From Bacillota bacterium (lineage in GTDB: Bacteria; Bacillota; Clostridia; Acetivibrionales; DSM-1351), in assembly GCA_023416275.1 (NCBI GenBank), contig JAEZIB010000182.1:15637-79636 (forward strand): a stretch of 64,000 bases of DNA. The letters run 5' to 3'. Within the stretch, counting starts at the first letter, position 1, and each line of letters begins with the position of its first letter. Made by a program: the position numbers and the translations under genes. Shown here piece after piece: positions 42,014 to 51,235 of this stretch. A model generated the notes under the pieces. That model had not been told where the DNA came from. It made no database searches and worked only from the letters and a program-made list of their open reading frames with translations.

Positions 42014-43645
42014 ATGAATATTACTTTTCTAGGAGCAGCAGAAACGGTAACAGGTTCATGCTATTTAGTTGAAACAAAGGAGACAAAATTCTTAGTTGAT
42101 TGCGGAATGTTTCAGGGAAGTAAAAATGAAGCAATACTTAACGCTGAACCTTTCTCTTTTAACCCAGGAGAACTGGATTTTATGCTATTATCACATGCTC
42201 ATATTGATCATAGCGGCAGGATTCCAAAGCTTTATATGGACGGATTCAAGGGCGGTATTTATGCCACAAAAGCAACTGTTGAGCTCTGTAGAATAATGCT
42301 GCCTGACAGTGGACACATTCAAGAGACAGAAAATGAGTGGACAAACAGGAAGAGGCAAAGAGCTGGAAAATCTTCTGTTAAGCCCATTTATACTGTCAAA
42401 GAAGCTACAGACTGTCTTGAACTATTTAGAAGTGTACAATACGGTGAAGTTTTAAAAATAAGCGATGATATTCGAGTAAGGTTTAGCGATGCGGGGCATA
42501 TACTTGGTTCAGCAATTATAGAAATCTGGATAAGTGAAAATGGCAAGGATTCTAAGATTGTATTTAGCGGCGATTTAGGAAATAAAGATATGCCTATTCT
42601 TAAAGACCCTACTATAATTAGTGAGGCAGACTATTTGGTGGTTGAGTCAACCTATGGTGATAGACTTCATACTCATAGCAAAGGTCATGAAAGAATAGAA
42701 GAGTTTATAAATATAATAACAGAAACAGTTGCAGCAGGAGGAAATGTAGTAATACCTTCTTTTGCTGTAGGCAGGACTCAGGAAATCATATATGAATTAA
42801 ACAAGTACATGGATGTTTACAGTGACAAGGTAAACAAGATATTAGATTTACCGGTTTTTGTTGATAGTCCTCTCGCAACTTCTGCAACAGAAGTATTCAG
42901 AGAAAATCTTGATTGCTTTGATGAAGAGGCAAAAGAATACATAGCTAATGGCGATAATCCATTGGATTTTCCTACACTTAAATTTACACAGTCTCCTGAG
43001 GAATCCAGGAAACTGAACGAAAGAAATGACAGTATCATTATAATTTCAGCAAGTGGAATGTGTGATGCGGGTAGAATAAAACATCATTTAAAACACAATC
43101 TCTGGAGAAAGAATTCTACTATTTTATTTGTTGGTTATCAAGCAGAAGGCTCACTGGGAAGAAGAATTATAGATGGTGCTCCAAAGGTTAAAATATTTGG
43201 AGAAGAAATATCTGTAAATGCCAGAATTGAGGTAATAGATGGGTTCTCTGGACATGCTGATAAAAAAGGCCTTCTTGATTGGATTGGAAGCTTTGCCCAT
43301 AAGCCTAAAAAAGTCTTTATTGTACATGGTGAAAAGGAGACTATGCCAGTCTTTGCGCAAACTATTACTGATAAATACGGTATTAAGTGTATTATTCCTT
43401 CTAGAGGAGACAGTTTTGTTGTAAGTAGCGAAAATGTATTTGAGAATGTTCCTAGTGCTGAGATGCAGCATAAATTTAGAAGACTCACTGTTGTTAATAT
43501 GCTTGAGAATTTAAAAGAAGAGTTCAATGAGTTGACCCTTATTCTTAAGAATGACCTAAAACAAGAAAAATCAGATGTTGAAATTGATGAAGTAGCAGCA
43601 AAACTTAAATTAATTGAAAAAGCATTTATTGAAGCTTTAAAATAA
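42014..43645 (+). CDS. MBL-fold beta-CASP nuclease-like protein
   Basis: A 543-residue metallo-beta-lactamase superfamily protein. The metal motif SHAHIDHSGR (HxHxDH) is followed by the beta-CASP region with IPSFAVGRTQEIIYEL and SASGMCDAGRIKHHLKHNLW, then RMMBL-like GFSGHADKKGLLDWI and VFIVHGE. This is the layout of CPSF/Ysh1-like RNA nucleases and distinct from RNase J by length and N-terminus. A C-terminal helical tail is present. RNA cleavage is expected from the family. Start: ATG after GAGGTG. A perfect 12-bp terminator follows. Confidence 0.92.
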   Translation: MNITFLGAAETVTGSCYLVETKETKFLVDCGMFQGSKNEAILNAEPFSFNPGELDFMLLSHAHIDHSGRIPKLYMDGFKGGIYATKATVELCRIMLPDSGHIQETENEWTNRKRQRAGKSSVKPIYTVKEATDCLELFRSVQYGEVLKISDDIRVRFSDAGHILGSAIIEIWISENGKDSKIVFSGDLGNKDMPILKDPTIISEADYLVVESTYGDRLHTHSKGHERIEEFINIITETVAAGGNVVIPSFAVGRTQEIIYELNKYMDVYSDKVNKILDLPVFVDSPLATSATEVFRENLDCFDEEAKEYIANGDNPLDFPTLKFTQSPEESRKLNERNDSIIIISASGMCDAGRIKHHLKHNLWRKNSTILFVGYQAEGSLGRRIIDGAPKVKIFGEEISVNARIEVIDGFSGHADKKGLLDWIGSFAHKPKKVFIVHGEKETMPVFAQTITDKYGIKCIIPSRGDSFVVSSENVFENVPSAEMQHKFRRLTVVNMLENLKEEFNELTLILKNDLKQEKSDVEIDEVAAKLKLIEKAFIEALK

Positions 43646-43709
43646 CTTAAAGAAAAAAATGTAAGAAATTTTAGCTGTCAAAAAATACATATTCTAAAAT
43701 TATTAAAAA

Positions 43710-43757
43710 TGAACAAAAAGCAGAGGACTTTTTCATGGCTTTTTGTTCATTTTTTTG
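43710..43757 (+). terminator. Rho-independent terminator after the MBL gene
   Basis: TGAACAAAAAGC (43710-43721) and its complement (43738-43749), then eight T. The gap to 44024 shows no gene. Confidence 0.9.
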
Positions 43758-44024
43758 GCTTAAAGCATAGAAAATTCAAGTGATTGAGTAATGTTGACTA
43801 GTTGAAAGGAATAAGCACTTTAAGTATTAAATTTCTGCATAGTTAGTGTTAGAATCTAAATTTTCGGGTATTTTAAAAGTTTTGAACAATTGACAATTAT
43901 TTGATTTGTCGGTATAACATTTAAGGGATAAATATACGCAGATAAATGCAGACTAATTAAAATGTATTCAAACGATAAATTTGCATTGATTTAAAATTAG
44001 AACATCATGGGGGATATAATTAAA

Positions 44025-45014
44025 ATGAAAATATATAGATTAAAGAAAAAGTACTCTTTTTCTTTAATTGCAATTATATTATGCTTTGCGCTATTGTACT
44101 GTTCAAATAGTATATTTAATATAACAGGACTTATCAGTAATAAAGCTGAAATCATAAAAGAAAAAGAAATGAAATATATGTTTGGTGAAATAGGAATATT
44201 AAGTGATAATTATTCTTATGAAAATACAGCTGGATATATTTCTGATAATACTGTTAAATATCAGCAGGATGCTATTAAAATATCTGAAGAAGATGCTTCT
44301 TCAGTAAATGCGGGGTATCAAGACTATTTACCTAAAAAGAGTAAGAACGCTGGCTCAATTAAGTCAATGAGTGAATATATAGAACAATATAATAAGTTCC
44401 AAAATATTTCAAATGAACTGAAAAAACAAATTGAAGAGGATTCCTACAGACACAAAAATTTTGATTTTTACTATGTTTTTAATTTTGAATATACTATGAA
44501 TGCACTGAAAAAGCTGGATAACGTAATTGAAAAAACTGCAAGGGCACAGAAAATGCCAAAAGCTCTACTTGCATCAGTGTTATTCAGAGAAATGATGTTT
44601 TTAGGACAGGAGGATATTCTTGATGGAATTAGTTTTATAGGTGGAAAATCAATGGGCATCTGCCAGATTGGTGTTGAAAATGTTCGGTATAACGAAAATG
44701 CTGTTCATGGAAAAGAGTCGATAATAGCCAATAAAACTGATGATGAAATTATTGAGATGCTGCAAAATCCGAACCAGGCTGTTTATTTTTGTGCAGTTCA
44801 GCTAAGGGCAAGGGCTATATCACTAACTGGAAACAAAGAAGTTAATTTACATAATTTAGATGTTGAACAGCTCCATAAAATATTAGAAGAGTACAATCAA
44901 TCAAAAATTCCTAAAACAATAGGACCTGTTAAAACAAAAGAAAGGTATGCACAGGAAACATATCAGTATTACAAAATCATTTCTAAACTATATAAATGTC
45001 AAGCAGAAAAATAG
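44025..45014 (+). CDS. Secreted/membrane lytic transglycosylase-like protein
   Basis: A 329-residue protein with a hydrophobic N-terminal segment (SFSLIAIILCFALLYC, 11-26) that could be a signal peptide or lipoprotein-like anchor. The C-terminal half resembles the soluble lytic transglycosylase fold: MPKALLASVLFREMMF, with E189 a candidate catalytic Glu, followed by GGKSMGICQIGVENV and YFCAVQLRARA. The middle is not recognised. If correct, it cleaves peptidoglycan. I start at 44025 because GGGGGAT is well spaced there; an in-frame ATG at 44007 lacks an SD. The family match is weak, so treat it as tentative. Confidence 0.6.
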   Translation: MKIYRLKKKYSFSLIAIILCFALLYCSNSIFNITGLISNKAEIIKEKEMKYMFGEIGILSDNYSYENTAGYISDNTVKYQQDAIKISEEDASSVNAGYQDYLPKKSKNAGSIKSMSEYIEQYNKFQNISNELKKQIEEDSYRHKNFDFYYVFNFEYTMNALKKLDNVIEKTARAQKMPKALLASVLFREMMFLGQEDILDGISFIGGKSMGICQIGVENVRYNENAVHGKESIIANKTDDEIIEMLQNPNQAVYFCAVQLRARAISLTGNKEVNLHNLDVEQLHKILEEYNQSKIPKTIGPVKTKERYAQETYQYYKIISKLYKCQAEK

Positions 45015-45058
45015 TTCTTTTTTTAGTAGTACTAATTATTTTAATATTTGAATGTCAA

Positions 45059-45094
45059 AATAAAGTGTAATTTAAAAATTACACTTTATTTTTA
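45059..45094 (+). terminator. Terminator after the transglycosylase-like gene
   Basis: AATAAAGTGTAATTT (45059-45073) pairs perfectly with 45076-45090, followed by TTTAT. Confidence 0.85.
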
Positions 45095-45218
45095 TAAAAA
45101 TTTGTATTAAAATAGTGACTGAAGTTTGTAAGAAAGCGCTATTTAGAAATCTTAAAAGCTAATATGTTTAAGATGGTAAAATGGGTTATAAAATATTTAT
45201 TTGTGGAGGACGGTTAAT

Positions 45219-46814
45219 ATGGAAGGTCAGTTGTTATTGACACTATTACCTATTGTGGTAATAGTCTGTATGCTTGTAATTTTTAAGAAATCAGCGGATG
45301 TCAGCGGTATTGCTGGTTGGCTTTGTGTATCTGCTGTGGCAATTCTATTTTTCAATACTTCCTTGGAGGTAGTTCTTAAATCAACTGCATCAGGTATTCT
45401 CAGATCATTTCCTGTTTCATTAATTGTTTTTACTTCTTTATTTATGATGGCATATATGGAGAAGTCAGGTGCACTAAAGAGAATTATTATTTTTATTAAA
45501 ACAATTTCCAGTGACAACAAAGCAGTTCAGATTATGATGATAAACATAGGTTTTGGAACATTGATGGTATCAGTAGGGGCCACTCCTGTTTCATTATTAC
45601 CGCCCATCCTTTTAGCTATGGGATATTCAACAACTGTTGCAATAGGATTACCTGCTATAGGATATGATTCACTTTGTACATACTCTTTATTAGGGGCTCC
45701 ATTAGTTGCATTTTTGGATTTTGCGAATAGATTTTTAGGACCAGGTAAAGAAATAACACCATCACAGGCAGGAAGTGTTTTTTACTACTTCTTACCGTTG
45801 GTATCAACGTTGATTGGTTTTTGCATGTTATATATAGTTGGTAAGTGGAAAGGTATAAAAGAAGGCTTTTTACCATGTATTGTAACTGGAGGTGCTATTG
45901 CAGTTGTTGCATATTTTACAAATAAAGTTGACAATTTGGTTACGTTAACAGGTGTTCTTTGTGGTATAGCGGTAATACTTGCTATGGCATTATACCTTAA
46001 AATAACTGGCAAAAAACTATTTGACAGAAGCAAGCTGACAGAAGAGGAAAAAGCTTATGAGAAGCAGTACCCTCTTTGGAAGGCATTAAGTCCTTGGATT
46101 ATATTAGTAGGTTTGATTTTAGCATTGAACCTGCCTAAACCAATTTATGATTTTCTTTATAATCTTAAGCTTCCTATAAGCGGTGTCGCAGTGGATGGAA
46201 AACCAATTGCAACCAGAGCTTTGTGGAATGCATATACATGGATAGCAGTAGCTGTATTTTTATCAATGCTTGTTATGAAACCAAAGCTAACAGAAATTAA
46301 AGCATCTGTTAAGGTTTGGTGGAAGAGAGCTCCTAGGCCTGTATTCTCTGCTGCTATATTCTTTGCAATTGGAGAAATAATGAATTACTCTGGTTGGAGC
46401 TTGGAAGCAATGAAATATGAAACAAACAGCATGATTAAGGTTTTAGCAGAATCATCAGCAAGCGCATTTGATAACGCATATGGATTTATTACAGGGTTTA
46501 TAGGAATGTTTGGCGGATTTATTTCCGGAAGTGAAGCATCTACTATTGCTATGTTTGCAAACTATACAATGGAAACTGCAAATAAATTGAATTTAGGAAC
46601 AAACGGTTTAATTATTGTTACAGCTGCTTTGGCTTTCGGCGGCGGATTAGCAAGTGTTATATCTCCAGCAAAGTTACAGAATGCGGCTGCTTCTATTGAT
46701 AAACTGGGTGAAGAAAACAAAGTAATCAAGATGGCATTTATATTTGCACTTATATTAATAACTATAACTTCTTTATATGCATTGATGTTATTAAAGATTG
46801 GTGTAAGCATATAA
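45219..46814 (+). CDS. L-lactate permease family transporter
   Basis: A 531-residue polytopic membrane protein with about 13 hydrophobic helices. It matches the LctP family: LLLTLLPIVVIVCMLVIFKK, LIVFTSLFMMAYMEKSGALK, GATPVSLLPPILLAMGY, and GGFISGSEASTIAMFANYTM near the C-terminus. The family imports L-lactate or glycolate with protons. The substrate here is inferred from family only. ATG 45219 with GGAGGACGG upstream; the earlier in-frame start at 45201 is rejected. Repeat A and a terminator follow. Confidence 0.88.
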   Translation: MEGQLLLTLLPIVVIVCMLVIFKKSADVSGIAGWLCVSAVAILFFNTSLEVVLKSTASGILRSFPVSLIVFTSLFMMAYMEKSGALKRIIIFIKTISSDNKAVQIMMINIGFGTLMVSVGATPVSLLPPILLAMGYSTTVAIGLPAIGYDSLCTYSLLGAPLVAFLDFANRFLGPGKEITPSQAGSVFYYFLPLVSTLIGFCMLYIVGKWKGIKEGFLPCIVTGGAIAVVAYFTNKVDNLVTLTGVLCGIAVILAMALYLKITGKKLFDRSKLTEEEKAYEKQYPLWKALSPWIILVGLILALNLPKPIYDFLYNLKLPISGVAVDGKPIATRALWNAYTWIAVAVFLSMLVMKPKLTEIKASVKVWWKRAPRPVFSAAIFFAIGEIMNYSGWSLEAMKYETNSMIKVLAESSASAFDNAYGFITGFIGMFGGFISGSEASTIAMFANYTMETANKLNLGTNGLIIVTAALAFGGGLASVISPAKLQNAAASIDKLGEENKVIKMAFIFALILITITSLYALMLLKIGVSI

Positions 46815-46827
46815 TTTATACATGAAT

Positions 46828-46884
46828 AACTTTAACTTCGCACATAAAATTCTTCCGCACCTATAATTTTACTGGGAAAGTGAG
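46828..46884. repeat. Repeat A copy after the lactate permease
   Basis: AACTTTAACTTCGCACATAA, CCGCACCTATAATTTTACTG and GGAAAGTGAGT. Confidence 0.6.
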
Positions 46885-46917
46885 TAATTAATTGTATTTT
46901 TGATTTTTTATATACAT

Positions 46918-46952
46918 AATGACACAGGTTATCAAACTTGTGTCATTTGTTT
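46918..46952 (+). terminator. Terminator before proC
   Basis: AATGACACA (46918-46926) and TGTGTCATT (46939-46947), with TGTTTTA after. Confidence 0.75.
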
Positions 46953-47072
46953 TATAGAGCAATTACAATTGAGACTGTAGAAGGCTTATTTTTATACAAG
47001 TGCTATAGCAATTGACCCATAATTAGTATTATAATAGTATTAATACAAAAGACATGTAAGGAGAACACTTTT

Positions 47073-47885
47073 ATGAACAAAATTGGTTTTATAGGAACTG
47101 GCGCTATGGGTTCGGCAATGATTAAAGGAATTATTAAAGCAAAAATTCTTGAACCTTCAGATATTCATGTATTTGATACAGATAAACAAAAATTACAGAT
47201 GTTTTGTAAAGAAACGGGTGTAACAGCTGAGGCTGATTCAGTGCAGTTGACAAAGAAAAGTGATTTTATAGTATTAGCAGTTAAGCCAAATGTGGTAAAG
47301 ACTGTTTTATCTGATATAAAGGAAGTATTTTCTGAAGATAAGGTTCTTATTAGTATTGCCGCAGGAATTCCACTAAAGACATATAAGGCGGCATTGGGTG
47401 ATAATAAAAAAGTTATTAGGGCGCTGCCCAATACCCCAGCTATTATAGGTGAGGGAATGACACTTATAAGTTTTGATGAAACTGTCAACAATGATGATAT
47501 TAATGATGCTATTAGTATACTAGGAGCTCTTGGTAAGGTTGAATGTATGGAGGAGAGGCTTATGAGCGAAGTGGTTGCACTTACTTCAAGCAGTCCTGCA
47601 TATATTTTTATGTTGATTGAGGCAATGGCTGATGCAGCTGTGCTTTCTGGTATACCAAGGCAAACAGCATATAGACTTGCATCACAAGCAGTTGCAGGCA
47701 GTGCAAAAATGGTTGCTGAAACAGGAAAACACCCTGGAGAATTAAAAGATCAGGTGTGTTCGCCAGCAGGAACAACTATTGAGGCAGTTGCTGCATTAGA
47801 AAAGAATGGCTTTAGAAATTCTATTATACAAGCCATGAATGAATGTACAAAGAAAGCTCAGGAGCTTGGAAAGATTTACGGTTAA
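47073..47885 (+). CDS. proC: Pyrroline-5-carboxylate reductase
   Basis: A 270-residue NAD(P)H enzyme, last step of proline synthesis. The N-terminal Rossmann motif is [33 protein letters not shown], the [16 protein letters not shown] loop, [20 protein letters not shown] and [19 protein letters not shown] are all diagnostic. Length is normal. AAGGAG precedes the ATG. rnhA follows 44 bp downstream. Confidence 0.97.
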   Translation: MNKIGFIGTGAMGSAMIKGIIKAKILEPSDIHVFDTDKQKLQMFCKETGVTAEADSVQLTKKSDFIVLAVKPNVVKTVLSDIKEVFSEDKVLISIAAGIPLKTYKAALGDNKKVIRALPNTPAIIGEGMTLISFDETVNNDDINDAISILGALGKVECMEERLMSEVVALTSSSPAYIFMLIEAMADAAVLSGIPRQTAYRLASQAVAGSAKMVAETGKHPGELKDQVCSPAGTTIEAVAALEKNGFRNSIIQAMNECTKKAQELGKIYG

Positions 47886-47929
47886 TATATTTTAGTAAAA
47901 ATAAGTTAATATACATAGCATGGAGGCGT

Positions 47930-48373
47930 ATGAAGCAGATAGAAATATATACTGATGGAGCGTGTTCTGGAAACCCAGGTCCAGGCGGATGGGGAGCTGT
48001 ACTAATGTATGGCGAACATAAAGTTGAAATGTCTGGTTTTGAGAAAGAAACAACAAATAACAAAATGGAATTGACAGCAGCACTTGAAGCCTTAAAAAAA
48101 CTCAAGGAACCTTGTAGCGTAAATTTATACAGTGACAGTGCTTATCTAATAAATGCTTTTCAACAAGGTTGGCTTGATAAATGGATTAAAAATGGGTGGA
48201 AAAGAAATAAAAATGAAGAAGTAAAAAATGTAGAGCTTTGGAAAGAGCTGGTCAGGCTTTCTAATTATCATAGAATTAATTGGATAAAAGTAAAAGGACA
48301 TGCAGACAATGAATATAACAATCTATGTGACAAGCTTGCCACTACTGAGATTAAGTTAAATGGAAACCATTAG
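47930..48373 (+). CDS. rnhA: Ribonuclease HI
   Basis: A 147-residue RNase HI cutting RNA in RNA-DNA hybrids. Catalytic acidic residues are visible in [43 protein letters not shown] and [13 protein letters not shown] chose ATG 47930 ([10 protein letters not shown]) after GGAGGCGT; the 29 extra in-frame residues upstream fall within the proC end. Together with rnhB the cell encodes both RNase H types. Repeat A follows. Confidence 0.96.
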   Translation: MKQIEIYTDGACSGNPGPGGWGAVLMYGEHKVEMSGFEKETTNNKMELTAALEALKKLKEPCSVNLYSDSAYLINAFQQGWLDKWIKNGWKRNKNEEVKNVELWKELVRLSNYHRINWIKVKGHADNEYNNLCDKLATTEIKLNGNH

Positions 48374-48404
48374 AATTATTAAACAGATTTTGTATATAAA
48401 ATAG

Positions 48405-48443
48405 TCTCACAAACCTACAATTTTGAAATGCGAAAGTTGAATT
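48405..48443. repeat. Repeat A, right-half copy
   Basis: CACAAACCTACAATTTTGAA then GCGAAAGTTGAATTATT, after rnhA. The same right half recurs at 51124. Confidence 0.55.
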
Positions 48444-48544
48444 ATTAGCAGTTAGCTTAGATTGGTTCAAGGAGGCTTAACTTAGCAGATGCTGGAAGGG
48501 TAAATTCCAGCAATTTTAGAAGAACAAAAATGGAGGAGAATTTG

Positions 48545-49087
48545 ATGGAGTACACCGAAAAGACGTTAAAAACTGAAGAGATATATAATGGTAACATAAT
48601 TAAGGTACAAAACCTAACTGTTAGTCTGCCAAATGGAAAAGAAGCCACTAGAGATATTGTTTTACACCCAGGAGCTTCTGTTGTGATTCCTATTAATGAA
48701 AAAGGTGAGCTATACATGGTGAAGCAGTTTAGAAAGCCGCTTGATATTACTACTTTAGAGTTACCTGCTGGAAAGCTCGATTCTGCAAAAGAGGACCCAA
48801 AGGTTTGTGCAGAAAGAGAATTAATGGAAGAGACAGGACTAAGAGCAGGAAAAATTGAGCATTTAATTAGTATTCATACAACTCCTGGTTTTTGCAATGA
48901 AGTTATTCATATGTATACAGCAACTGATTTGACACAAGGAGAAGCCTGTGCAGATGAAGATGAATTTTTAGATGTTGAGAAGGTTCATGTCAGCGAGTTG
49001 GTTGATATGATAATGAGTCACAAAATTACAGACGCAAAAACAATAATAGGGATTTTAATGGCAGAGAGATTGATTAATGGAAAATAA
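48545..49087 (+). CDS. nudF: Nudix hydrolase, ADP-ribose pyrophosphatase type
   Basis: A 180-residue Nudix protein: the box GKLDSAKEDPKVCAERELME continuing into ETGL (GX5EX7REUXEEXGU) is complete. TLELPAG before it and HTTPGFCNEVIHMYTATDLT after it are typical of NudF/ADP-ribose pyrophosphatases, which split ADP-ribose into AMP and ribose 5-phosphate. ATG 48545 with GGAGGA upstream; the in-frame ATG 48530 overlaps that SD. Confidence 0.92.
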   Translation: MEYTEKTLKTEEIYNGNIIKVQNLTVSLPNGKEATRDIVLHPGASVVIPINEKGELYMVKQFRKPLDITTLELPAGKLDSAKEDPKVCAERELMEETGLRAGKIEHLISIHTTPGFCNEVIHMYTATDLTQGEACADEDEFLDVEKVHVSELVDMIMSHKITDAKTIIGILMAERLINGK

Positions 49088-49304
49088 ACCATTTTCATCT
49101 TTGAAAGTTGAGTATGAAAGTTCATTTATGTACTATATTATGTAATATAGCCAATGTAACCAGCATATATTTTATTAGCATACTAATATAATTTAATACT
49201 AAATGGCATAAAAATATTAGTTTTATTTTTATCATTTTAGGCAGTGCAAAAGCGTTAGTATTGAACATCTTGTGGAGATATGTCGCAAATTGCGATTGTA
49301 TAAA

Positions 49305-49340
49305 CGGTTAATAGCCGTTTAATTGCAAATTAGTATGCAA
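49305..49340 (+). other. Hairpin in the spoIIM leader
   Basis: AAACGG-TTAATAG-CCGTTT, preceded by the short palindrome CGCAAATTGCG. It lies about 20 bp before the SD of spoIIM. Confidence 0.4.
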
Positions 49341-49360
49341 TAAATGTTGGAGGATTCAGT

Positions 49361-50002
49361 GTGATTCAAAAAATTGGCAGGGTAATTCTAGTTAACATAA
49401 AAGAAAACAAATATACTTTTTTAGGTTTGTTTTTATTTTACATACTTGGTATCATATTGGGGTCATTTGCTGTTAACGATTTGGATTTACAGCAAAAAGA
49501 TGATATGACTAAATATTTAAATGGATTTTTAAAGCTCCTAGATAGTAATGAAATTAACAGAATGTCACTATTCAAAATGTCTCTGATAGATAATTTTAAA
49601 ATTATAGCGGTGTTTTGGGTTCTAGGATTTACCGTTATAGGTATTCCTATATATTATATAATAATAGGCATGAAAGGATTTACCACCGGTTTCAGTTCAG
49701 GAGTCATTATGGGGGTATTAGGGACAAAAGGAATTATGGTATCAACTATTTGCTTTTTACCAAAAGAGATTATCATTATTCCTTGCATAATTGCACTTGG
49801 TGTTAATGGTATAAAATTATCAAAAGCTATTTTTAGAGCATGGATAAAAAAGACGAACAAAGATGAAAATATAATAGCACAAAAGATAGGGCCTTATAGC
49901 TTTTTGACGATATTTTTCTCAATATTTTTATTTTTTGCAGCATTATTTGATGCCTATATTTCTTCAGGTACATTAAATATACTTAGTCGAATAGCTAGTT
50001 AA
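49361..50002 (+). CDS. spoIIM: Stage II sporulation protein M
   Basis: A 213-residue integral membrane protein with about five helices: NKYTFLGLFLFYILGIILGS, FKIIAVFWVLGFTVIGIPIY, TGFSSGVIMGVLGTKGIM and two more at the C-terminus. SpoIIM is part of the SpoIIDMP complex that drives engulfment by peptidoglycan remodelling. A GTG start follows GGAGGATT. It lies upstream of xerD and dacF, a common clostridial order. Confidence 0.92.
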   Translation: MIQKIGRVILVNIKENKYTFLGLFLFYILGIILGSFAVNDLDLQQKDDMTKYLNGFLKLLDSNEINRMSLFKMSLIDNFKIIAVFWVLGFTVIGIPIYYIIIGMKGFTTGFSSGVIMGVLGTKGIMVSTICFLPKEIIIIPCIIALGVNGIKLSKAIFRAWIKKTNKDENIIAQKIGPYSFLTIFFSIFLFFAALFDAYISSGTLNILSRIAS

Positions 50003-50163
50003 CTTTTTATTTGATAAAAATAGATATAAATACAAAATAATCCTTTAAAAATAGAAATATTTGTATTAGAATATTAAGTGTAAGCAACAAATATTATGAA
50101 AACTAATGTTAAGTTGGAATTTAGAAGTTAATTTCAAATAGAAAATAAAGGAGTCGTTGTTTA

Positions 50164-51048
50164 ATGGAAGTTCACATAGAACCATTTATTAATTTCCTTG
50201 AGAGAGATAAAAGACTGTCCCTCAATACTCTTCAATCATATAAAAGGGATATTGAACAATATGTTTTATATCTTAGTGATATTAATATTACAAGTATTGC
50301 AATTACTAATAAGACTACTGTAATTGCATATCTTTTGCATTTGCAAAAGAAGGGTAGGGCAACCTCCACAATTTCTAGAAATTTAGCTTCTATTCGGTCT
50401 TTTTATCAATTTTTATATAAAAATAAAGCTATAGACAATGACCCAACAAATGATTTAGAATCTCCAAAGGTAGAAAAAAAACTACCTCAGATACTATCGA
50501 CTCAGGAGGTTGAATTACTTCTTGAACAACCTAAGTGCCTTGATTTAAAGGGTATCAGAGATAAAGCAATGTTGGAGTTGCTTTATGCTACAGGTATTAG
50601 AGTATCAGAGCTTATTTCATTAAATATTGATGATATCAATTTAGATAATAGCTTTATTAAATGCAACAAAGGCAGCCGTGAGCGTACAATTCCAATAGGG
50701 ACTATATCAATTGCAGCATTACGAGAGTATTTAACAAAGTCTAGAAAGTTATTATTACAAGATGCTAATGATGATGCTCTTTTTGTAAACATAAATGGAA
50801 AAAGGCTTACAAGACAAGGTTTTTGGAAGATAATAAAGCATTATAAGAATCAGGCAAATATTAATAAAGACATTACACCACATACTTTAAGGCACTCATT
50901 TGCGGCACATTTACTGGAAAACGGCGCAGATTTAAGGTCAATACAAGAAATGCTGGGGCATTCAGACATATCTTCAACTCAAATATATGCTCAAATGGCA
51001 AAGAACAAAATTAAAGAGGTTTACAAAAAAACACATCCCAGAGCTTAA
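50164..51048 (+). CDS. xerD: Tyrosine recombinase XerD
   Basis: A 294-residue site-specific recombinase that resolves chromosome dimers at dif with XerC. The SAM-like N-terminal domain runs to about residue 100. The catalytic set is complete: R146 (ATGIRVSEL), K169, H240 and R243 (HTLRHS), H266 (GHSD) and Y275 (IYAQMA). The C-terminus KEVYKKTHPRA is typical of XerD rather than a phage integrase. No dif site was identified in this window. Confidence 0.94.
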   Translation: MEVHIEPFINFLERDKRLSLNTLQSYKRDIEQYVLYLSDINITSIAITNKTTVIAYLLHLQKKGRATSTISRNLASIRSFYQFLYKNKAIDNDPTNDLESPKVEKKLPQILSTQEVELLLEQPKCLDLKGIRDKAMLELLYATGIRVSELISLNIDDINLDNSFIKCNKGSRERTIPIGTISIAALREYLTKSRKLLLQDANDDALFVNINGKRLTRQGFWKIIKHYKNQANINKDITPHTLRHSFAAHLLENGADLRSIQEMLGHSDISSTQIYAQMAKNKIKEVYKKTHPRA

Positions 51049-51062
51049 TTTTGTATTTCAAT

Positions 51063-51093
51063 GGGGACACTCAATATGGGTAGTCCCTTTTTT
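51063..51093 (+). terminator. Terminator after xerD
   Basis: GGGGAC and GTCCC (51063-51068 and 51083-51087) followed by TTTTTT. Confidence 0.75.
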
Positions 51094-51123
51094 ATTATTT
51101 GCAGCAATTTTTGTGCAAAATAA

Positions 51124-51164
51124 GTCTCCCATACCTACAATTTTCAACTGCGAAAGTTGAATTA
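51124..51164. repeat. Repeat A, right-half copy
   Basis: GTCTCCCATACCTACAATTT, then CAACTGCGAAAGTTGAATT, after xerD. Confidence 0.55.
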
Positions 51165-51235
51165 TTTTATATGTGACAAGATTGGATTGACGATAGAATA
51201 TTTTTATATTTGGCATTTATAATGGAGGTAGCAAA

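Noticed and set aside
50164..51048. Tyrosine recombinase as evidence of an integrated element
   Set aside because: Sequence features and the spoIIM/pdp/dacF context fit housekeeping XerD; no phage or conjugative genes and no flanking att repeats are visible.
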